A DNA stretch of 64,000 bases from Idiomarinaceae bacterium HL-53 (GCA_001458075.1 LN899469.1:372001-436000); one strand, 5' to 3'; shown: positions 19,493 to 30,713, numbered from the stretch's first letter. Translations and numbers: made by a program. Notes: a model not told the origin generated them from the letters alone.

Positions 19493-20062
19493 TCACCTTA
19501 ATAATTCTGCTTGTTGCAACAGCGCTTCTGTTTCACACAGGGGTAATCCGACCACGGCACTGTAACTGCCTTCAATTCTTGCGACAAATCGTCCACCGAG
19601 ACCCTGAATACCGTAGCCTCCAGCTTTGTCTTTCGGCTCCTCGGTTTGCCAATACCAAATAATGTCTGCGGCTGAGAGTACTCTAAACTCAACTCGCGTT
19701 TGCACCAAAGTTTCAAACTTTGCCCCTCGGCTCGCCAAACAAACCGCGGTGAGAACAGAGTGCGTTTTTCCCGAAAGGGCATGCATCATGCTCTCAAAAT
19801 CGGCAAAGCTATTAGGTTTCTCGAATACGCGATCACCAAGGCAAACAATAGTGTCGGACCCTATCACCCACGTGGTGTCAGGAAAGCGTGCAAGCCCTGC
19901 CTCAGCCTTTTCGCGGGCCAGTCGACTCACATATTCCTTTGGTCGTTCTCCGGGAGTGCGTGCTTCGACAATATCGACCGCTTGTACGGTGAACTCAATG
20001 GGTAGCATTGAGAGGAGTTCACGGCGTCTTGGAGACGCCGAAGCCAAACATAATTGCTTCAT
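19493..20062 (-). CDS. maf: Maf-family nucleotide pyrophosphatase (YhdE type)
   Basis: 189 residues from ATG 20062, which overlaps the mreD stop by four bases (ATGA); a longer frame from 20143 lies inside mreD. Motifs: LCLASASPRRRELLSMLPI at the N terminus, GSDTIV in the middle and SGKTHSVLTAV. The position mreD-maf-rng matches E. coli yhdE, the dTTP/UTP pyrophosphatase that cleans the nucleotide pool, rather than yceF. Confidence 0.93.
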   Translation of the reverse strand: MKQLCLASASPRRRELLSMLPIEFTVQAVDIVEARTPGERPKEYVSRLAREKAEAGLARFPDTTWVIGSDTIVCLGDRVFEKPNSFADFESMMHALSGKTHSVLTAVCLASRGAKFETLVQTRVEFRVLSAADIIWYWQTEEPKDKAGGYGIQGLGGRFVARIEGSYSAVVGLPLCETEALLQQAELLR

Positions 20063-20553
20063 GTCATTTGAAACCGACGACGCACCTTTCTTAGAATTAA
20101 GAATAGCCATGGCCAGAGAATTGCTGAGCTCAACACGGGCCAAAAGTATTGCGCTAAAAACGTTGCGTCATTGAGGTAATATTCTAGCAAAAATACAATA
20201 CTACGCTCGATAGTCACCAGAGCGGCCATGAGCAGTGACTGCTGTAACAGCGAGAAGTTACGAATACGCTGATACTGCCGCGCCGCACTGTAGGTGACAA
20301 GTGCATAAGCGCCCGCATGAATTCCCATGGTGGAGCCAATCAGAATGTCCACGCAAATACCCAACATAAAAGCGATGCCAATACTCACCCGATGGGGCAA
20401 CGCAATCGCCCAATAAAGCAAAACTAGCAGTGCCCAATCTGGCCGCCAGGCAGCTAAAAACAGTGACATCGGCATGGTCGCAAGCGTTAATGCCGCCACG
20501 AAGGTAGCAAAGATTGCAAATTTCTGGGTCAGGCTACTGGTTTGTTCAATCAT
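20059..20553 (-). CDS. mreD: Rod-shape determining protein MreD
   Basis: 164 residues from ATG 20553 (overlaps the mreC stop by eight bases); the longer frame to 20607 lies inside mreC. Small hydrophobic protein with five to six membrane spans, including the conserved GICVDILIGSTMGIHAGAYA. It is part of the elongasome MreBCD-RodA-PBP2. Confidence 0.92.
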   Translation of the reverse strand: MIEQTSSLTQKFAIFATFVAALTLATMPMSLFLAAWRPDWALLVLLYWAIALPHRVSIGIAFMLGICVDILIGSTMGIHAGAYALVTYSAARQYQRIRNFSLLQQSLLMAALVTIERSIVFLLEYYLNDATFLAQYFWPVLSSAILWPWLFLILRKVRRRFQMT

Positions 20554-21418
20554 TGCGCAGCTGACTCCGTATCGGGTTAAAAATCGGTTGTTGCTCGCTA
20601 CTCGCACTCCACACTAACAGGAGCATTCGAATACGATCGAGCTCAGCAATGGGCCTTGCGATCACCCTTGCAAAAGGCAGCGAATCGTCGCGATCGATGC
20701 TCTCAATCCGCGCAATGGGGTAACCCTCCGGAAAAGTGCCCCCTAATCCCGAAGACAATAATAAATCGCCCTCTCGAAGGTCGGTTGAATGGGGCACATG
20801 CATTACTTCTAGGCTGTTTGTATCACCCACACCTTGAATAATAACCCGAATACCGTTTCTCTCACTTCTCGCGGGCAAAGAGTGATTCTGATCGGAAATA
20901 AGGAGAATACGTGCCGACGCAATACCTACACTGATCACTTGTCCCACAATACCACTGTCATCGAGCACGGGTTGCCCAATAAACACACCATGTGCAGTAC
21001 CTTTATTCACCACAACCTGGTGAGAGAAGTTGTTCGAGTCGACGGCAATCACTTCTGCGACCATTCGCAAACTCTCTTCACGGACTTCCGACGCCAAAAG
21101 GTTTCGCAAACGTTCGTTTTCCCGCATGAGCAGCTGATAGCGCTGCATTTCACCGCGCATCAAGAGCATGTCATTGCGTAAAGATTCGTTCTCAGAGCGC
21201 AGTTGGCGGCGACTCTGTAAGTTGTCGTTTAGCCTTTGCAGCCCCTGTTCAGGAAGTACTGCAAGATATTGAATGGGGCTTACGAGTGAGTTTAGAAACG
21301 TACGAGTCGGCTCCATCACAGACAAGCGATGGTCTAAAACTAAAAGCAAAAACGCTAGCAACAAGGCTAGCGTTAATCTAAATCGCAGTGAGATTGTGCG
21401 AACAAAAAGAGGTGTCAC
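20546..21418 (-). CDS. mreC: Rod-shape determining protein MreC
   Basis: 290 residues. One N-terminal membrane helix (about 11-29), a coiled coil (about 55-105, rich in RSENESLRNDMLLMRGEMQR) and a two-lobed beta domain with VVNKGTAHGVFIGQPVLDDS and LLSSGLGGTFPEGYPIARI. It links cytoplasmic MreB filaments to PBP2 in the periplasm. Second gene of mreBCD, 12 bases after mreB. Confidence 0.95.
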   Translation of the reverse strand: MTPLFVRTISLRFRLTLALLLAFLLLVLDHRLSVMEPTRTFLNSLVSPIQYLAVLPEQGLQRLNDNLQSRRQLRSENESLRNDMLLMRGEMQRYQLLMRENERLRNLLASEVREESLRMVAEVIAVDSNNFSHQVVVNKGTAHGVFIGQPVLDDSGIVGQVISVGIASARILLISDQNHSLPARSERNGIRVIIQGVGDTNSLEVMHVPHSTDLREGDLLLSSGLGGTFPEGYPIARIESIDRDDSLPFARVIARPIAELDRIRMLLLVWSASSEQQPIFNPIRSQLRND

Positions 21419-21430
21419 AATGCGCTCTTA

Positions 21431-22492
<1,062 letters not shown>

Positions 22493-22552
22493 TTATTCTG
22501 ATCGGAAAAACCCGCTAACTTTAGCAAGGTGTAGGCTTGTGAGCAAGCGCGT

Positions 22553-24421
22553 TTACGGAGTTCTTATGACGCGTAAACCCACATAGTTCGCACGAAAATC
22601 AGCGGGCATTTCTAACCGTGCGGCTGCACGCGCTAAACTCGCTGCAAAATTATAAGCTCCACCTTTCAAAACAGGTGTTCCTGAGCGTTCATCAGCAGTC
22701 CACTCCCATACATTTCCCACGGTATCGTAAATACCCCAGCTATTTGCAGGAAACGAACCCACCGGTGAAGGCTTCACATTTGCAAACTGACCTCCGCAAG
22801 AACGGCAATTTGCACGCCCTACACCCACGCTATTACCCCACCAGTAATCAGTTTCTGTACCTGCCTTTGCAGCGTACTCCCACTGAGCTTCTGTAGCCAA
22901 ACGGTACTGGTTGCCTGTCGTTTCAGTGAGCCAGTTTACATACTCGAGTGCGTCGTTATAACTAATACAGACCACCGGTGCATTTCTATTTTGGTCAAAA
23001 CCTGGGTTGCGCCAATTACGCGCTTCATTCCACTCAGTTTCACCGCTCTCGCTCAATGCTGCACAGCCTTTGGCGCGTTCCGCCTCAGTCACATATTCAC
23101 TGGCTGCAACGAAGTCACGGAATTGTTCAACCGATACGGGAAATACACCCATGCCGAACATTTCACCAATGAGTACAGAGCGAACCGGTTGTTCATTACC
23201 ACGACCGTGGCCAGTTTGATCTCCAACTTGCGCTCGACCTGCTGGCACAATTACGAGATCTGGAGCTTTTGCATCGCCAAAGAGCGCATCTTGAATGCGC
23301 TCGCCACTGGCAAATACGTTGTTAGAACGTGTGAGTTCAAATCTTAATGTTTGGGCTTCCCGTAAGCTTACGCGTTGAGCGTCTCCCTCAAAACCATGCT
23401 TGCTTACTACGATGTCATGTTCCCCCGCCGGTAGCATGAGTTGCAACGGGGTGGAGCCATAACTGACACCGTTAATAAAAACCTCATCGTCGTACACATT
23501 CGAGCGAACGGTGAGCTGGTACAGTACACCATCATCATCAGATGTTGCACTATCGGAAGTTTCCGCGTTCGCACTGTTGCCGCCGCTGCAATAACGCGAA
23601 TCAATTTCCAGCAAAGTACATGCTTGATTGCCAGTTAACTGACCTTCAAGTTCAACTCGCAAGTTGACTGAATATTCAGCTTGGCCGCTAAAGTTAGAAT
23701 CTACAACGCGTGCGCCTAGAATCCGAACACTCGCTCCGCTCGCTTCACGATTTTCGCGCGCCATGTCTGCTTCCGACAAACTTGCGAACAAGTTATCCGT
23801 GAACTCCCGAGAGGCGCGTTGCCGTGCAAGCTGCTTGCCACGTTCCTCACACGCTTGAATCGTATCGGTGCGAGCACAAGTTACAGATTGACGAGCTTCA
23901 ACTGCGCCGGTGCGATTGAACTCACCGCGGATACGCTCAATGCGAGCGACTTCAAGTTGCTCCTCGAAACTTTCTAGTCGGTTCACTAAAGCATGACGAT
24001 TCAGGCTGTTTTGCTGAATCTCTTCTTGCTTGCTAGAAAGCTGTGTCACTTGATCGCGAATACGATTTAAATTCTGTTGATGTGCATCAACCGCTTCTTG
24101 ATAAGCTGCAACGGCGCCTGAAATGTCTGTATTCGGGTCAGTGATGACTAACTGATACCGCTCATTCATTTCAGCGAGTGCGACACGGCGCTCCTGCTCA
24201 AGTTCCTCACTGCGGGTGCGAAGTGCTTCAAGTTCTTCTCTTAACTGTCGCTCTTCATCGCGCAATGCTTGTTCTTGTTGTTCTGAGCTCTGATACTGCG
24301 CCTGCAAGCGCTCTATCTGAGTTTGAATTTCGGTAACGGAGGCTTCTTCTGCGTTCGCCGCCGAAACCCAGGCAAGTGTAGTAGCCACCGCCAGTGCCAA
24401 TCGAGCCATTCGCATCATCAT
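22553..24421 (-). CDS. Secreted coiled-coil, PEGA and FGE-sulfatase domain protein
   Basis: 622 residues. Signal peptide 1-24 (cleavage after SAANA); long charged coiled coil (about 28-165) rich in Glu, Gln and Arg; a PEGA-type beta domain (about 305-360, VFINGVSYGSTPLQLMLPAG and HDIVVSKHGFEG); then a full SUMF1/formylglycine-generating-enzyme-like domain to the C terminus (FGMGVFPVSVEQFRDFVAAS, RLATEAQWEYAAKAG, NSWGIYDTVGNVWEWTADE, GLRVIRTP). Most bacterial proteins with this fold are not oxidases, and I cannot confirm the catalytic cysteine pair; CRSC near 548 is a cysteine pair but its position should be aligned. No sulfatase gene is nearby. Function unknown. It sits on the same strand between mshQ (94 bases upstream) and mreB (78 downstream). 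Confidence 0.8.
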   Translation of the reverse strand: MMMRMARLALAVATTLAWVSAANAEEASVTEIQTQIERLQAQYQSSEQQEQALRDEERQLREELEALRTRSEELEQERRVALAEMNERYQLVITDPNTDISGAVAAYQEAVDAHQQNLNRIRDQVTQLSSKQEEIQQNSLNRHALVNRLESFEEQLEVARIERIRGEFNRTGAVEARQSVTCARTDTIQACEERGKQLARQRASREFTDNLFASLSEADMARENREASGASVRILGARVVDSNFSGQAEYSVNLRVELEGQLTGNQACTLLEIDSRYCSGGNSANAETSDSATSDDDGVLYQLTVRSNVYDDEVFINGVSYGSTPLQLMLPAGEHDIVVSKHGFEGDAQRVSLREAQTLRFELTRSNNVFASGERIQDALFGDAKAPDLVIVPAGRAQVGDQTGHGRGNEQPVRSVLIGEMFGMGVFPVSVEQFRDFVAASEYVTEAERAKGCAALSESGETEWNEARNWRNPGFDQNRNAPVVCISYNDALEYVNWLTETTGNQYRLATEAQWEYAAKAGTETDYWWGNSVGVGRANCRSCGGQFANVKPSPVGSFPANSWGIYDTVGNVWEWTADERSGTPVLKGGAYNFAASLARAAARLEMPADFRANYVGLRVIRTP

Positions 24422-24515
24422 TATTTTCCGGTCATTTTCTGAATTAATTCAGTACAGTGAATGCCTATGCTATTTGTTGAAGACAAAAAGCGCAAGCACA
24501 ACAAAACGTACACGT

Positions 24516-27500
24516 TTAATTTAATCTGCGCTCTAGTAAATATATTACCCTATCGTTCCCACGAAAACTCCCAAAAGTTCCAAGTGCTGTTGGGTTTTCT
24601 AAAAGTCCACTCGACCATGGAAAACGCAACCAAGGAATATTGTTCATTTCATATTCAAACTCAAATTCTCCGGAATTATCAGTATTTGGTTGCCAGTAAA
24701 GCGAATTAGGCACCGATTCACCATCGAAGAGGTTGAATTGCTGCGAGTTCGGTACGGGTCCCTCAGATAAGTTCAATCCGAGTGGGTTAGCCACAATATT
24801 CAAGTTGCTTGGGCTGATCAAGGTACAGCTATCCTCTAAATTTTGCACGAACCTAAAACCGTCCCAATATTCAGCAATCGCATCAACTTGAAGTCGCTCG
24901 CCCTCTGGCGCAAAAACGTTGTTCAATCTTAAGCGCCCATATATTAAATTTAGCTCTCCAGAAAGCTCTCGTGCAAGTCCTCCAAGGAAGCTAGAAGCAC
25001 TCCCTCCGATCAAATCAAACCGATCATCTCGCTCACTCTGAATACCAATAGAAATCTGTGTGTCTGGCCAAGGTCCATCAATCTCAGTCGCCGATTTAGA
25101 AAGAGAGGCTTCAAAGGTCGAATAGTTTAGCTCTCCCAGAATCCAAGTATTGACTGGTGAGTCAGGAATGCTGAGTCTGTCTGATAAGTCATCCATACCG
25201 CTCATGGCAAAAATAGAAAACTCTGCCTTTTCTGCATATCCAGCCGAGTAATTTTGCGTAACAACACCACCTGAGTTCTGAGCTTCTACCGTGAACTCCA
25301 CCCCTAATGCTGGTTCATCAAGATATGAGAAGACACCATTACAACTATTAGTCAAAGCGCTCTCAGTGATTTCAAATTGAAAAGGGTAAAAACGGCCTAT
25401 CACATCTGCTGGCCTATTAAATGCGTCTCCGGCTCCAAGATATGAGTTTCCAGCCAGAGCTGCGCGCATTGTGAAGCTGCCGACCTCGCTCCAGGTCAAA
25501 GATTCACTTATCAAAGCTCCGTCAATTGCCGAGGCGATAAAAGACGTGCCAGAGGTAAGGGTCCCTGGAACTCCAGTGACTGGATAAACGGTCTCAATAA
25601 ATTCGGCATTTACACTTACAGTCGGAGTTTCTTTACCAAAGTTGGGCGTTAATTCTCCTTGTGCGTTTTCACTTGCAACAATAACGCTAAATGACTCTCC
25701 TGCCGCTACATAAGCGGGCTCATCAACTTGAGCCATGTTACGAATCGTATTGTTTGCATTCAAAGCAAATACTCGTAATGTGTGAGGCTTACTGACGAAA
25801 GGTAAACTAGCGCCCTCTACCGTAATCTCAGGCTCTCCGGAAACTAAGTTCTCAGGAATCACCAGTTCAGCATTCAACCTGACTTGTCCAACATCATCGT
25901 AGCTAGTTCCAGTGCCTAGAACAGCAACCCCGTCTTGATTGAACTCCAGATTCACTTGGGTATCTGTCGAACTATCAATCTGAGTACCATTAACAGAAAA
26001 ACTCTGGCCTGATATGCACATATTAGGATTTAAACAACTGTAACTAAGCTGCACTGGTAAGGATTGGTTTTCCACTCTCGCCTCGCACGCACCAGTTACC
26101 GTATTGGTTTCTACCACTCGTAATGCTTTTGTAAAATCTACTCCTGCAGTAATCGGGGCACTATCGAGTTGATCAATATCGTTAGGATCCACAAATGCAA
26201 GGCCCGCATTTGTAAAAATCACCTCACACGGCACTTGGACACCAGACAATGCATTTATGTAGCAACGTAGCGGATCGTTTGACGTAGTAATCGGACTCGA
26301 TCCTACCAAACTGAAATTAACAGTGCCCCCACTAGGATTGTTTAAATTTGCATTACCATCGCCATTATTTAGTTCGATGGTTGCATTTGCGCCGTCAACT
26401 TCACTTACATTCGACCAGCTACCAGCGGAAGCTTGAAGTATAACTTCGCTCGGGTCTTGCAAGGTCTGTGTGCAGTCATCATTCAAGCACGCCCGAACTT
26501 CAAGCGTTTCTGAAAAGCATGATACCAGCTCTCCAGAATGGCTTAATCTGATATGATCGATGATGGCCCCTATTGGCTGTGACGCTAGTGCGCATACCTC
26601 AATATTGTCCATTTCGTGCACACTAAAAGCCCCCCCTGTGCTCCCAGTGAAACTTAATCTCAGCAATTCGGGAACCACAGGTTGCTGAGCGGGCAATATG
26701 TCATAAATATCGAACTCAGGTACCACTGCCACAAAGTCGGGATCGCTTGGTCTTTTTCGAAGGACCGTGATAAACGAGCTATCCGAGATTCGAGAGTCAA
26801 TAATGATCTTATAACGATCAGAAGGAGGCGGTGTTGTACTGAATGAACTCATACCTGAAAGCTGTGAGGAGGCTGTAATAAACTGATAGTTCGTCTCTTC
26901 AGCTCCTCGTAATGCTACTCTACTGCGAGTTTGATTTAATGGCAGGCCAAGTCCACCAACTCGACCTTCGGTCGCTTGTGAGAAGTTTCCATACACATCT
27001 AATCCGATTCCTAACCATCCCCCTTGAAAACCCGGTCCCGGAACGCCTCCTAGAGCACGTTGTGCATATCCAAGAGACCCACCATAACTTCCTGGAATAG
27101 GGACTTCTGTCGCGTCAGAAAAAACAATAGCAATACCATCTCCTCCGGTGCTACCTCCAAAGTTATTCGAAGCGTAAGCATTAAAATCGAAAGTCACTTC
27201 AAGGTAATTGTTGACCGCTGGAAATGCTTGCCTGAGCGCTGCAACAGTTGCTTGGTTATTAGTCGCTTCTGTAAGTCGAAGGCGCCCATTATTTATTTGA
27301 GGAGTAAAGGATCCTGAGGAGCGCTCAGTTTGCCATTGATTGTTAAATACAATCTGACTTGAAAAATCATCTGCCGTACACGAGAGAGAAGCTCCACATG
27401 ATGAAACGCGCTCCTCCGCTAAATTTTCTAACTCAGTGTTGGTCAGCGCTCCTTTGAATACCCTAAATTCATCAATTCGCCCATTTAAGTATCGACCAGA

Positions 27501-29459
27501 GAGCTCCTGATCAGACCCGATCTGGAGTGGTGCAGTTACATTGCGTAGCCCTTCATCATTACTCAGGTTCGTTGTTTGTAAATTGCTACCATTCCAAGTA
27601 AAAATAGTTTGTGTGCTTGGTGTGTAACGAATACCAACATATAGCCATTGCTGCGTGGGAAGTGTAAACGAGGAATTAAATTGAACAACCTGATTTTGAT
27701 CATTATTCCACCACCAATTTAGACGGCCATCGCTTCTCACATGAAATTCATAATTTTCATTCTTCGATGCAATTGTCATTAAACCAGAGCTTGGTAAATT
27801 ATCTAGATATAACCACGTTCCTATGGTGAAGCTGCCTTTAAAATTCAGACGGAAATTATCCTCAGCTTCAAAAAATTGTTGATTGATGCTTTCAAAGTTT
27901 GCAAAGCTGCATGTTCCAAGGAATCCCGTATTACTGTCAGCAACCAACGCGCTATCAGCCCCTCCGTCTACATAAGTTGGTGTATTCACTGCTCGGACAT
28001 CTAAGGGCGAAGAAGGAAACGAAAAGCCATTCGCTTGGCTAATTATGACGGTCTCACTTTCCGATGAATCGTCTACGGAACCGAATGTAGTCGACCAATC
28101 TTGATCAGAAAAGCGAAGCCACATCTCTTGCCTAGGCTGCCCTAAACAGAAACGCCCTCCCTGTATTTCACGATCAGGCTCGTCAAAAGTAAGGATTGGG
28201 TTTGCTGAAACAGGTGTCGTCTCTTGCAAAACACCACCGTTGGAAACTAAGCCACCGGTCACGCGCGCTCGAGCTTGACCGCTAGAACTTCTGCCAATGA
28301 ACAAAATTTCCTCTTCTGCAAAAATATAACCATTAATTCTCACGTCGGGTTCGATTTCCAAAGTGCCCGTGACCACTAAAATGAGACGCTCTGGATCACC
28401 ACCTTGGTTAAGTCTTCGTCCACTTTGAATTCTTAAGTCTCCATCTATATATACACGCGCAGTGTCACCCGTCGGCTGCCAGTTCTGCCCCACGGAGCCA
28501 AAGTTCCCCCTTCTTAAATAGTCAATCGGGGACATATTTTGCGGCAACGGATCTCCACTTAACGCTTCTTCAGGTAGCACATAATTTGACTCAGGATATC
28601 GCGTATTATCTGCACGTACCATTTCAGCCCATATGTCCGTACACATCGGCAATGTACTCTCGAAGTCTATGGGATCAGAGGGACCTTCGCTTCCACCTGA
28701 ACAGGGCCCTATATTCGAGTTCTGGTCACAGGTTTCACCAGCGGAACCGCCTCCATTCACAGCCGAGGCATTGATATATCCTGTCACTTCTCCATTATTA
28801 TTAACATTTCCACTGGTATTTATATTGCCGTCAATTACGCTGTCATTCCCTATGTTAACGTCGCCATCGGAAACTATATCCCCTTCAATTTCGGAACCAT
28901 TGCCGAGATTTACGCCACTATTCGCTTGTATATTGCCGTTGATCTCTAGACCATTACCGCCATTGAGTGTCCCCGAGACAACGATGTTGCCGTCTATCTC
29001 TGCATTGTTGCCTAAATTAAGGTTACCACCAATTACTAAGTCACCTTCGTACTCTGAACCACCTTGAGATACATTCACGCTCCCAGAGACCGTAAGATTT
29101 GCGTTTATTTCAGCACTGTTACCGGGATTCAAATTACCGCCGACAATAATGCTCAATGTCCCGGGGCCGTCACCATCAATTTCGAAATTATTTTTGAATG
29201 TAAAATCGCCCGCAATTGAGAGTGTGATCGGGGCAAAATCGTCATCTATCGTAATTTCATCATTCGGATCATTGTTTTGAATAATCAAATTTGAGGGGCA
29301 CTGAATAGTCGTTCCAGAGGGTTGAATAGAAATTGTACACCCCTGAAATGGACCGCTATTCACATTTATATTGGGAAGCTCATAATCCGCATACACGGGT
29401 GATAGCCAGAACATCCATATCACCATGGCAAGCTTAAGTAAGCGTTTAAGCACCGACAT
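24516..29459 (-). CDS. mshQ: MshQ, large MSHA pilus-associated surface protein
   Basis: 1647 residues from ATG 29459, which has GGAGG six bases upstream (ATG 29462 is the alternative; the frame extends to 29495 inside mshP). A signal peptide ends near SPVYA. Residues about 70-240 are short repeats with the recurring pattern G-N-x-N-x-G-N, such as GNLNLGNNAEIDGNIVVSG, which suggest a beta-helix. A LamG/concanavalin-like domain follows (about 490-690, GTWLYLDNLPSSGLMTIASK), then a second lectin-like beta-sandwich (about 700-960, GGDGIAIVFSDA) and a long C-terminal MshQ-specific domain. Last gene of mshD-O-P-Q. Probably a pilus-tip or surface adhesin; this is inference from domains and position. 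Base composition looks more AT-rich than neighbours. Confidence 0.85.
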   Translation of the reverse strand: MSVLKRLLKLAMVIWMFWLSPVYADYELPNINVNSGPFQGCTISIQPSGTTIQCPSNLIIQNNDPNDEITIDDDFAPITLSIAGDFTFKNNFEIDGDGPGTLSIIVGGNLNPGNSAEINANLTVSGSVNVSQGGSEYEGDLVIGGNLNLGNNAEIDGNIVVSGTLNGGNGLEINGNIQANSGVNLGNGSEIEGDIVSDGDVNIGNDSVIDGNINTSGNVNNNGEVTGYINASAVNGGGSAGETCDQNSNIGPCSGGSEGPSDPIDFESTLPMCTDIWAEMVRADNTRYPESNYVLPEEALSGDPLPQNMSPIDYLRRGNFGSVGQNWQPTGDTARVYIDGDLRIQSGRRLNQGGDPERLILVVTGTLEIEPDVRINGYIFAEEEILFIGRSSSGQARARVTGGLVSNGGVLQETTPVSANPILTFDEPDREIQGGRFCLGQPRQEMWLRFSDQDWSTTFGSVDDSSESETVIISQANGFSFPSSPLDVRAVNTPTYVDGGADSALVADSNTGFLGTCSFANFESINQQFFEAEDNFRLNFKGSFTIGTWLYLDNLPSSGLMTIASKNENYEFHVRSDGRLNWWWNNDQNQVVQFNSSFTLPTQQWLYVGIRYTPSTQTIFTWNGSNLQTTNLSNDEGLRNVTAPLQIGSDQELSGRYLNGRIDEFRVFKGALTNTELENLAEERVSSCGASLSCTADDFSSQIVFNNQWQTERSSGSFTPQINNGRLRLTEATNNQATVAALRQAFPAVNNYLEVTFDFNAYASNNFGGSTGGDGIAIVFSDATEVPIPGSYGGSLGYAQRALGGVPGPGFQGGWLGIGLDVYGNFSQATEGRVGGLGLPLNQTRSRVALRGAEETNYQFITASSQLSGMSSFSTTPPPSDRYKIIIDSRISDSSFITVLRKRPSDPDFVAVVPEFDIYDILPAQQPVVPELLRLSFTGSTGGAFSVHEMDNIEVCALASQPIGAIIDHIRLSHSGELVSCFSETLEVRACLNDDCTQTLQDPSEVILQASAGSWSNVSEVDGANATIELNNGDGNANLNNPSGGTVNFSLVGSSPITTSNDPLRCYINALSGVQVPCEVIFTNAGLAFVDPNDIDQLDSAPITAGVDFTKALRVVETNTVTGACEARVENQSLPVQLSYSCLNPNMCISGQSFSVNGTQIDSSTDTQVNLEFNQDGVAVLGTGTSYDDVGQVRLNAELVIPENLVSGEPEITVEGASLPFVSKPHTLRVFALNANNTIRNMAQVDEPAYVAAGESFSVIVASENAQGELTPNFGKETPTVSVNAEFIETVYPVTGVPGTLTSGTSFIASAIDGALISESLTWSEVGSFTMRAALAGNSYLGAGDAFNRPADVIGRFYPFQFEITESALTNSCNGVFSYLDEPALGVEFTVEAQNSGGVVTQNYSAGYAEKAEFSIFAMSGMDDLSDRLSIPDSPVNTWILGELNYSTFEASLSKSATEIDGPWPDTQISIGIQSERDDRFDLIGGSASSFLGGLARELSGELNLIYGRLRLNNVFAPEGERLQVDAIAEYWDGFRFVQNLEDSCTLISPSNLNIVANPLGLNLSEGPVPNSQQFNLFDGESVPNSLYWQPNTDNSGEFEFEYEMNNIPWLRFPWSSGLLENPTALGTFGSFRGNDRVIYLLERRLN

Positions 29460-29871
29460 CATAAGCCTCCACTGCCAGTTCGCGTGAATAAACATCGGTT
29501 CCTATTTCACACACACCTTGCGAGACGATTGAATAACGATTTACAAAATAATCATCAAATGTGTCATCGCTACATGTCACAATTGCCTCACAATTCTCCA
29601 ACCCACTGGTTGTGAACGTATAATTTTGCGCATTACACGCTGCAGGAACTGCACCCTCTTCATCCAATGGATAAAGTTCTGTTAGAAAAACCTGAAGTCC
29701 CGATTGAGCAGCCTGATATGCTCTTGCACCATATACCTCAGCAACTGTGGCTCTGGCATTACTAACACTGATTTGATAAAGCGCCAAGGCAACAAGACTC
29801 ATGACCAGTATCACTACGATAGCGATCACTAAAAAACTTCCGTCGTGTCGTTTTAAACTACGTATATTCAT
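29446..29871 (-). CDS. mshP: MshP, minor MSHA pilin-like protein
   Basis: 141 residues. Short basic leader MNIRSLKRHDG then a hydrophobic helix SFLVIAIVVILVMSLVALAL, the PilX/GspK-like class of minor pilins without the usual FTLxE motif. The mature domain has two or more cysteine pairs. Minor pilins of this kind prime pilus assembly. Overlaps the start of mshQ and lies 26 bases after mshO. Confidence 0.85.
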   Translation of the reverse strand: MNIRSLKRHDGSFLVIAIVVILVMSLVALALYQISVSNARATVAEVYGARAYQAAQSGLQVFLTELYPLDEEGAVPAACNAQNYTFTTSGLENCEAIVTCSDDTFDDYFVNRYSIVSQGVCEIGTDVYSRELAVEAYDVGA

Positions 29872-29897
29872 ACACCATGCTCTTCGAACCCAATGCT

Positions 29898-30713
29898 CTA
29901 AGGAACATTTGGAAGGTGAACTTCATGCAAAAAAATTAGCACTTCATTGCTATTCAGGCGTTGAAGGTGCAACTCAACTTGCACTAATGCACTGCGGACG
30001 AGCGTTGGCTCCTCAACACGAAAAATTTCCACTCCGGGAGGCGTGTTTAATTGAGTACCCATGAGCGACTCTTCACACCCACCTAACGCACAATCTGCAG
30101 ATAACTGGGCTTGAGTTGGTTGAGTTTCACTCCAATTATATCCTTCGTATCTGTACAGATTACCACTCGATTGACACCAGCTTACAGGTGACTCAACTAT
30201 ATAATATCGCCTTGCAGGACTTTCTCTGCTAAATCGTTCTCCATCAATATCAAAAGTTAATTCATTTCCAGCCGATGTCACCCCCTGAATAACATACCAA
30301 CGTTCATCACCCGGAACACTCCCATAGATGTTCTCGGAAGTATTCGCATAAACAAAAACTCTGGAACCTACATAATCGTCTAGTACTTCAATAAACCCTG
30401 AATCAGCCACAATAAAATCACTATCTACGCTCACGGTAGGGAGCGTGAGATACAAGCTAGAAGCTGAAATCGGCGCAAACTCTACACAGGTCCCATTCAC
30501 CCTCACACTCATTGGAAGCGCATTTTTCAATTCGCGTGACAATCGAGTTACAATAAACCGGCCTTCCGAAGCAAGTGCAGAGCGCTCGACAGAGTCTCGA
30601 AAAACATTTCCTCCAAATCCCAGAAATGCAAAGGTTGCGGTGCCCAATATTCCTAACAGCACTACCACCACGATCAGTTCTACAAGAGTAAATCCTTCAT
30701 TCTTTCGCTTCAA
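29898..30713 (-). CDS. mshO: MshO, minor MSHA pilin-like protein
   Basis: 271 residues. Type IV prepilin leader MKRKNEG then FTLVELIVVVVLLGILGTAT, cut after the glycine by the prepilin peptidase and methylated on the new N-terminal phenylalanine. The mature part resembles GspJ/PilW-type minor pilins in length. Overlaps the mshD stop by four bases, so it is translated from the same message. Confidence 0.88.
   Translation of the reverse strand: MKRKNEGFTLVELIVVVVLLGILGTATFAFLGFGGNVFRDSVERSALASEGRFIVTRLSRELKNALPMSVRVNGTCVEFAPISASSLYLTLPTVSVDSDFIVADSGFIEVLDDYVGSRVFVYANTSENIYGSVPGDERWYVIQGVTSAGNELTFDIDGERFSRESPARRYYIVESPVSWCQSSGNLYRYEGYNWSETQPTQAQLSADCALGGCEESLMGTQLNTPPGVEIFRVEEPTLVRSALVQVELHLQRLNSNEVLIFLHEVHLPNVP

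Noticed and set aside
28586-29067. Long plus-strand frame opposite the repeat region of mshQ
   Set aside because: Produced by the repetitive codon pattern of mshQ; low-complexity translation and no start signals.
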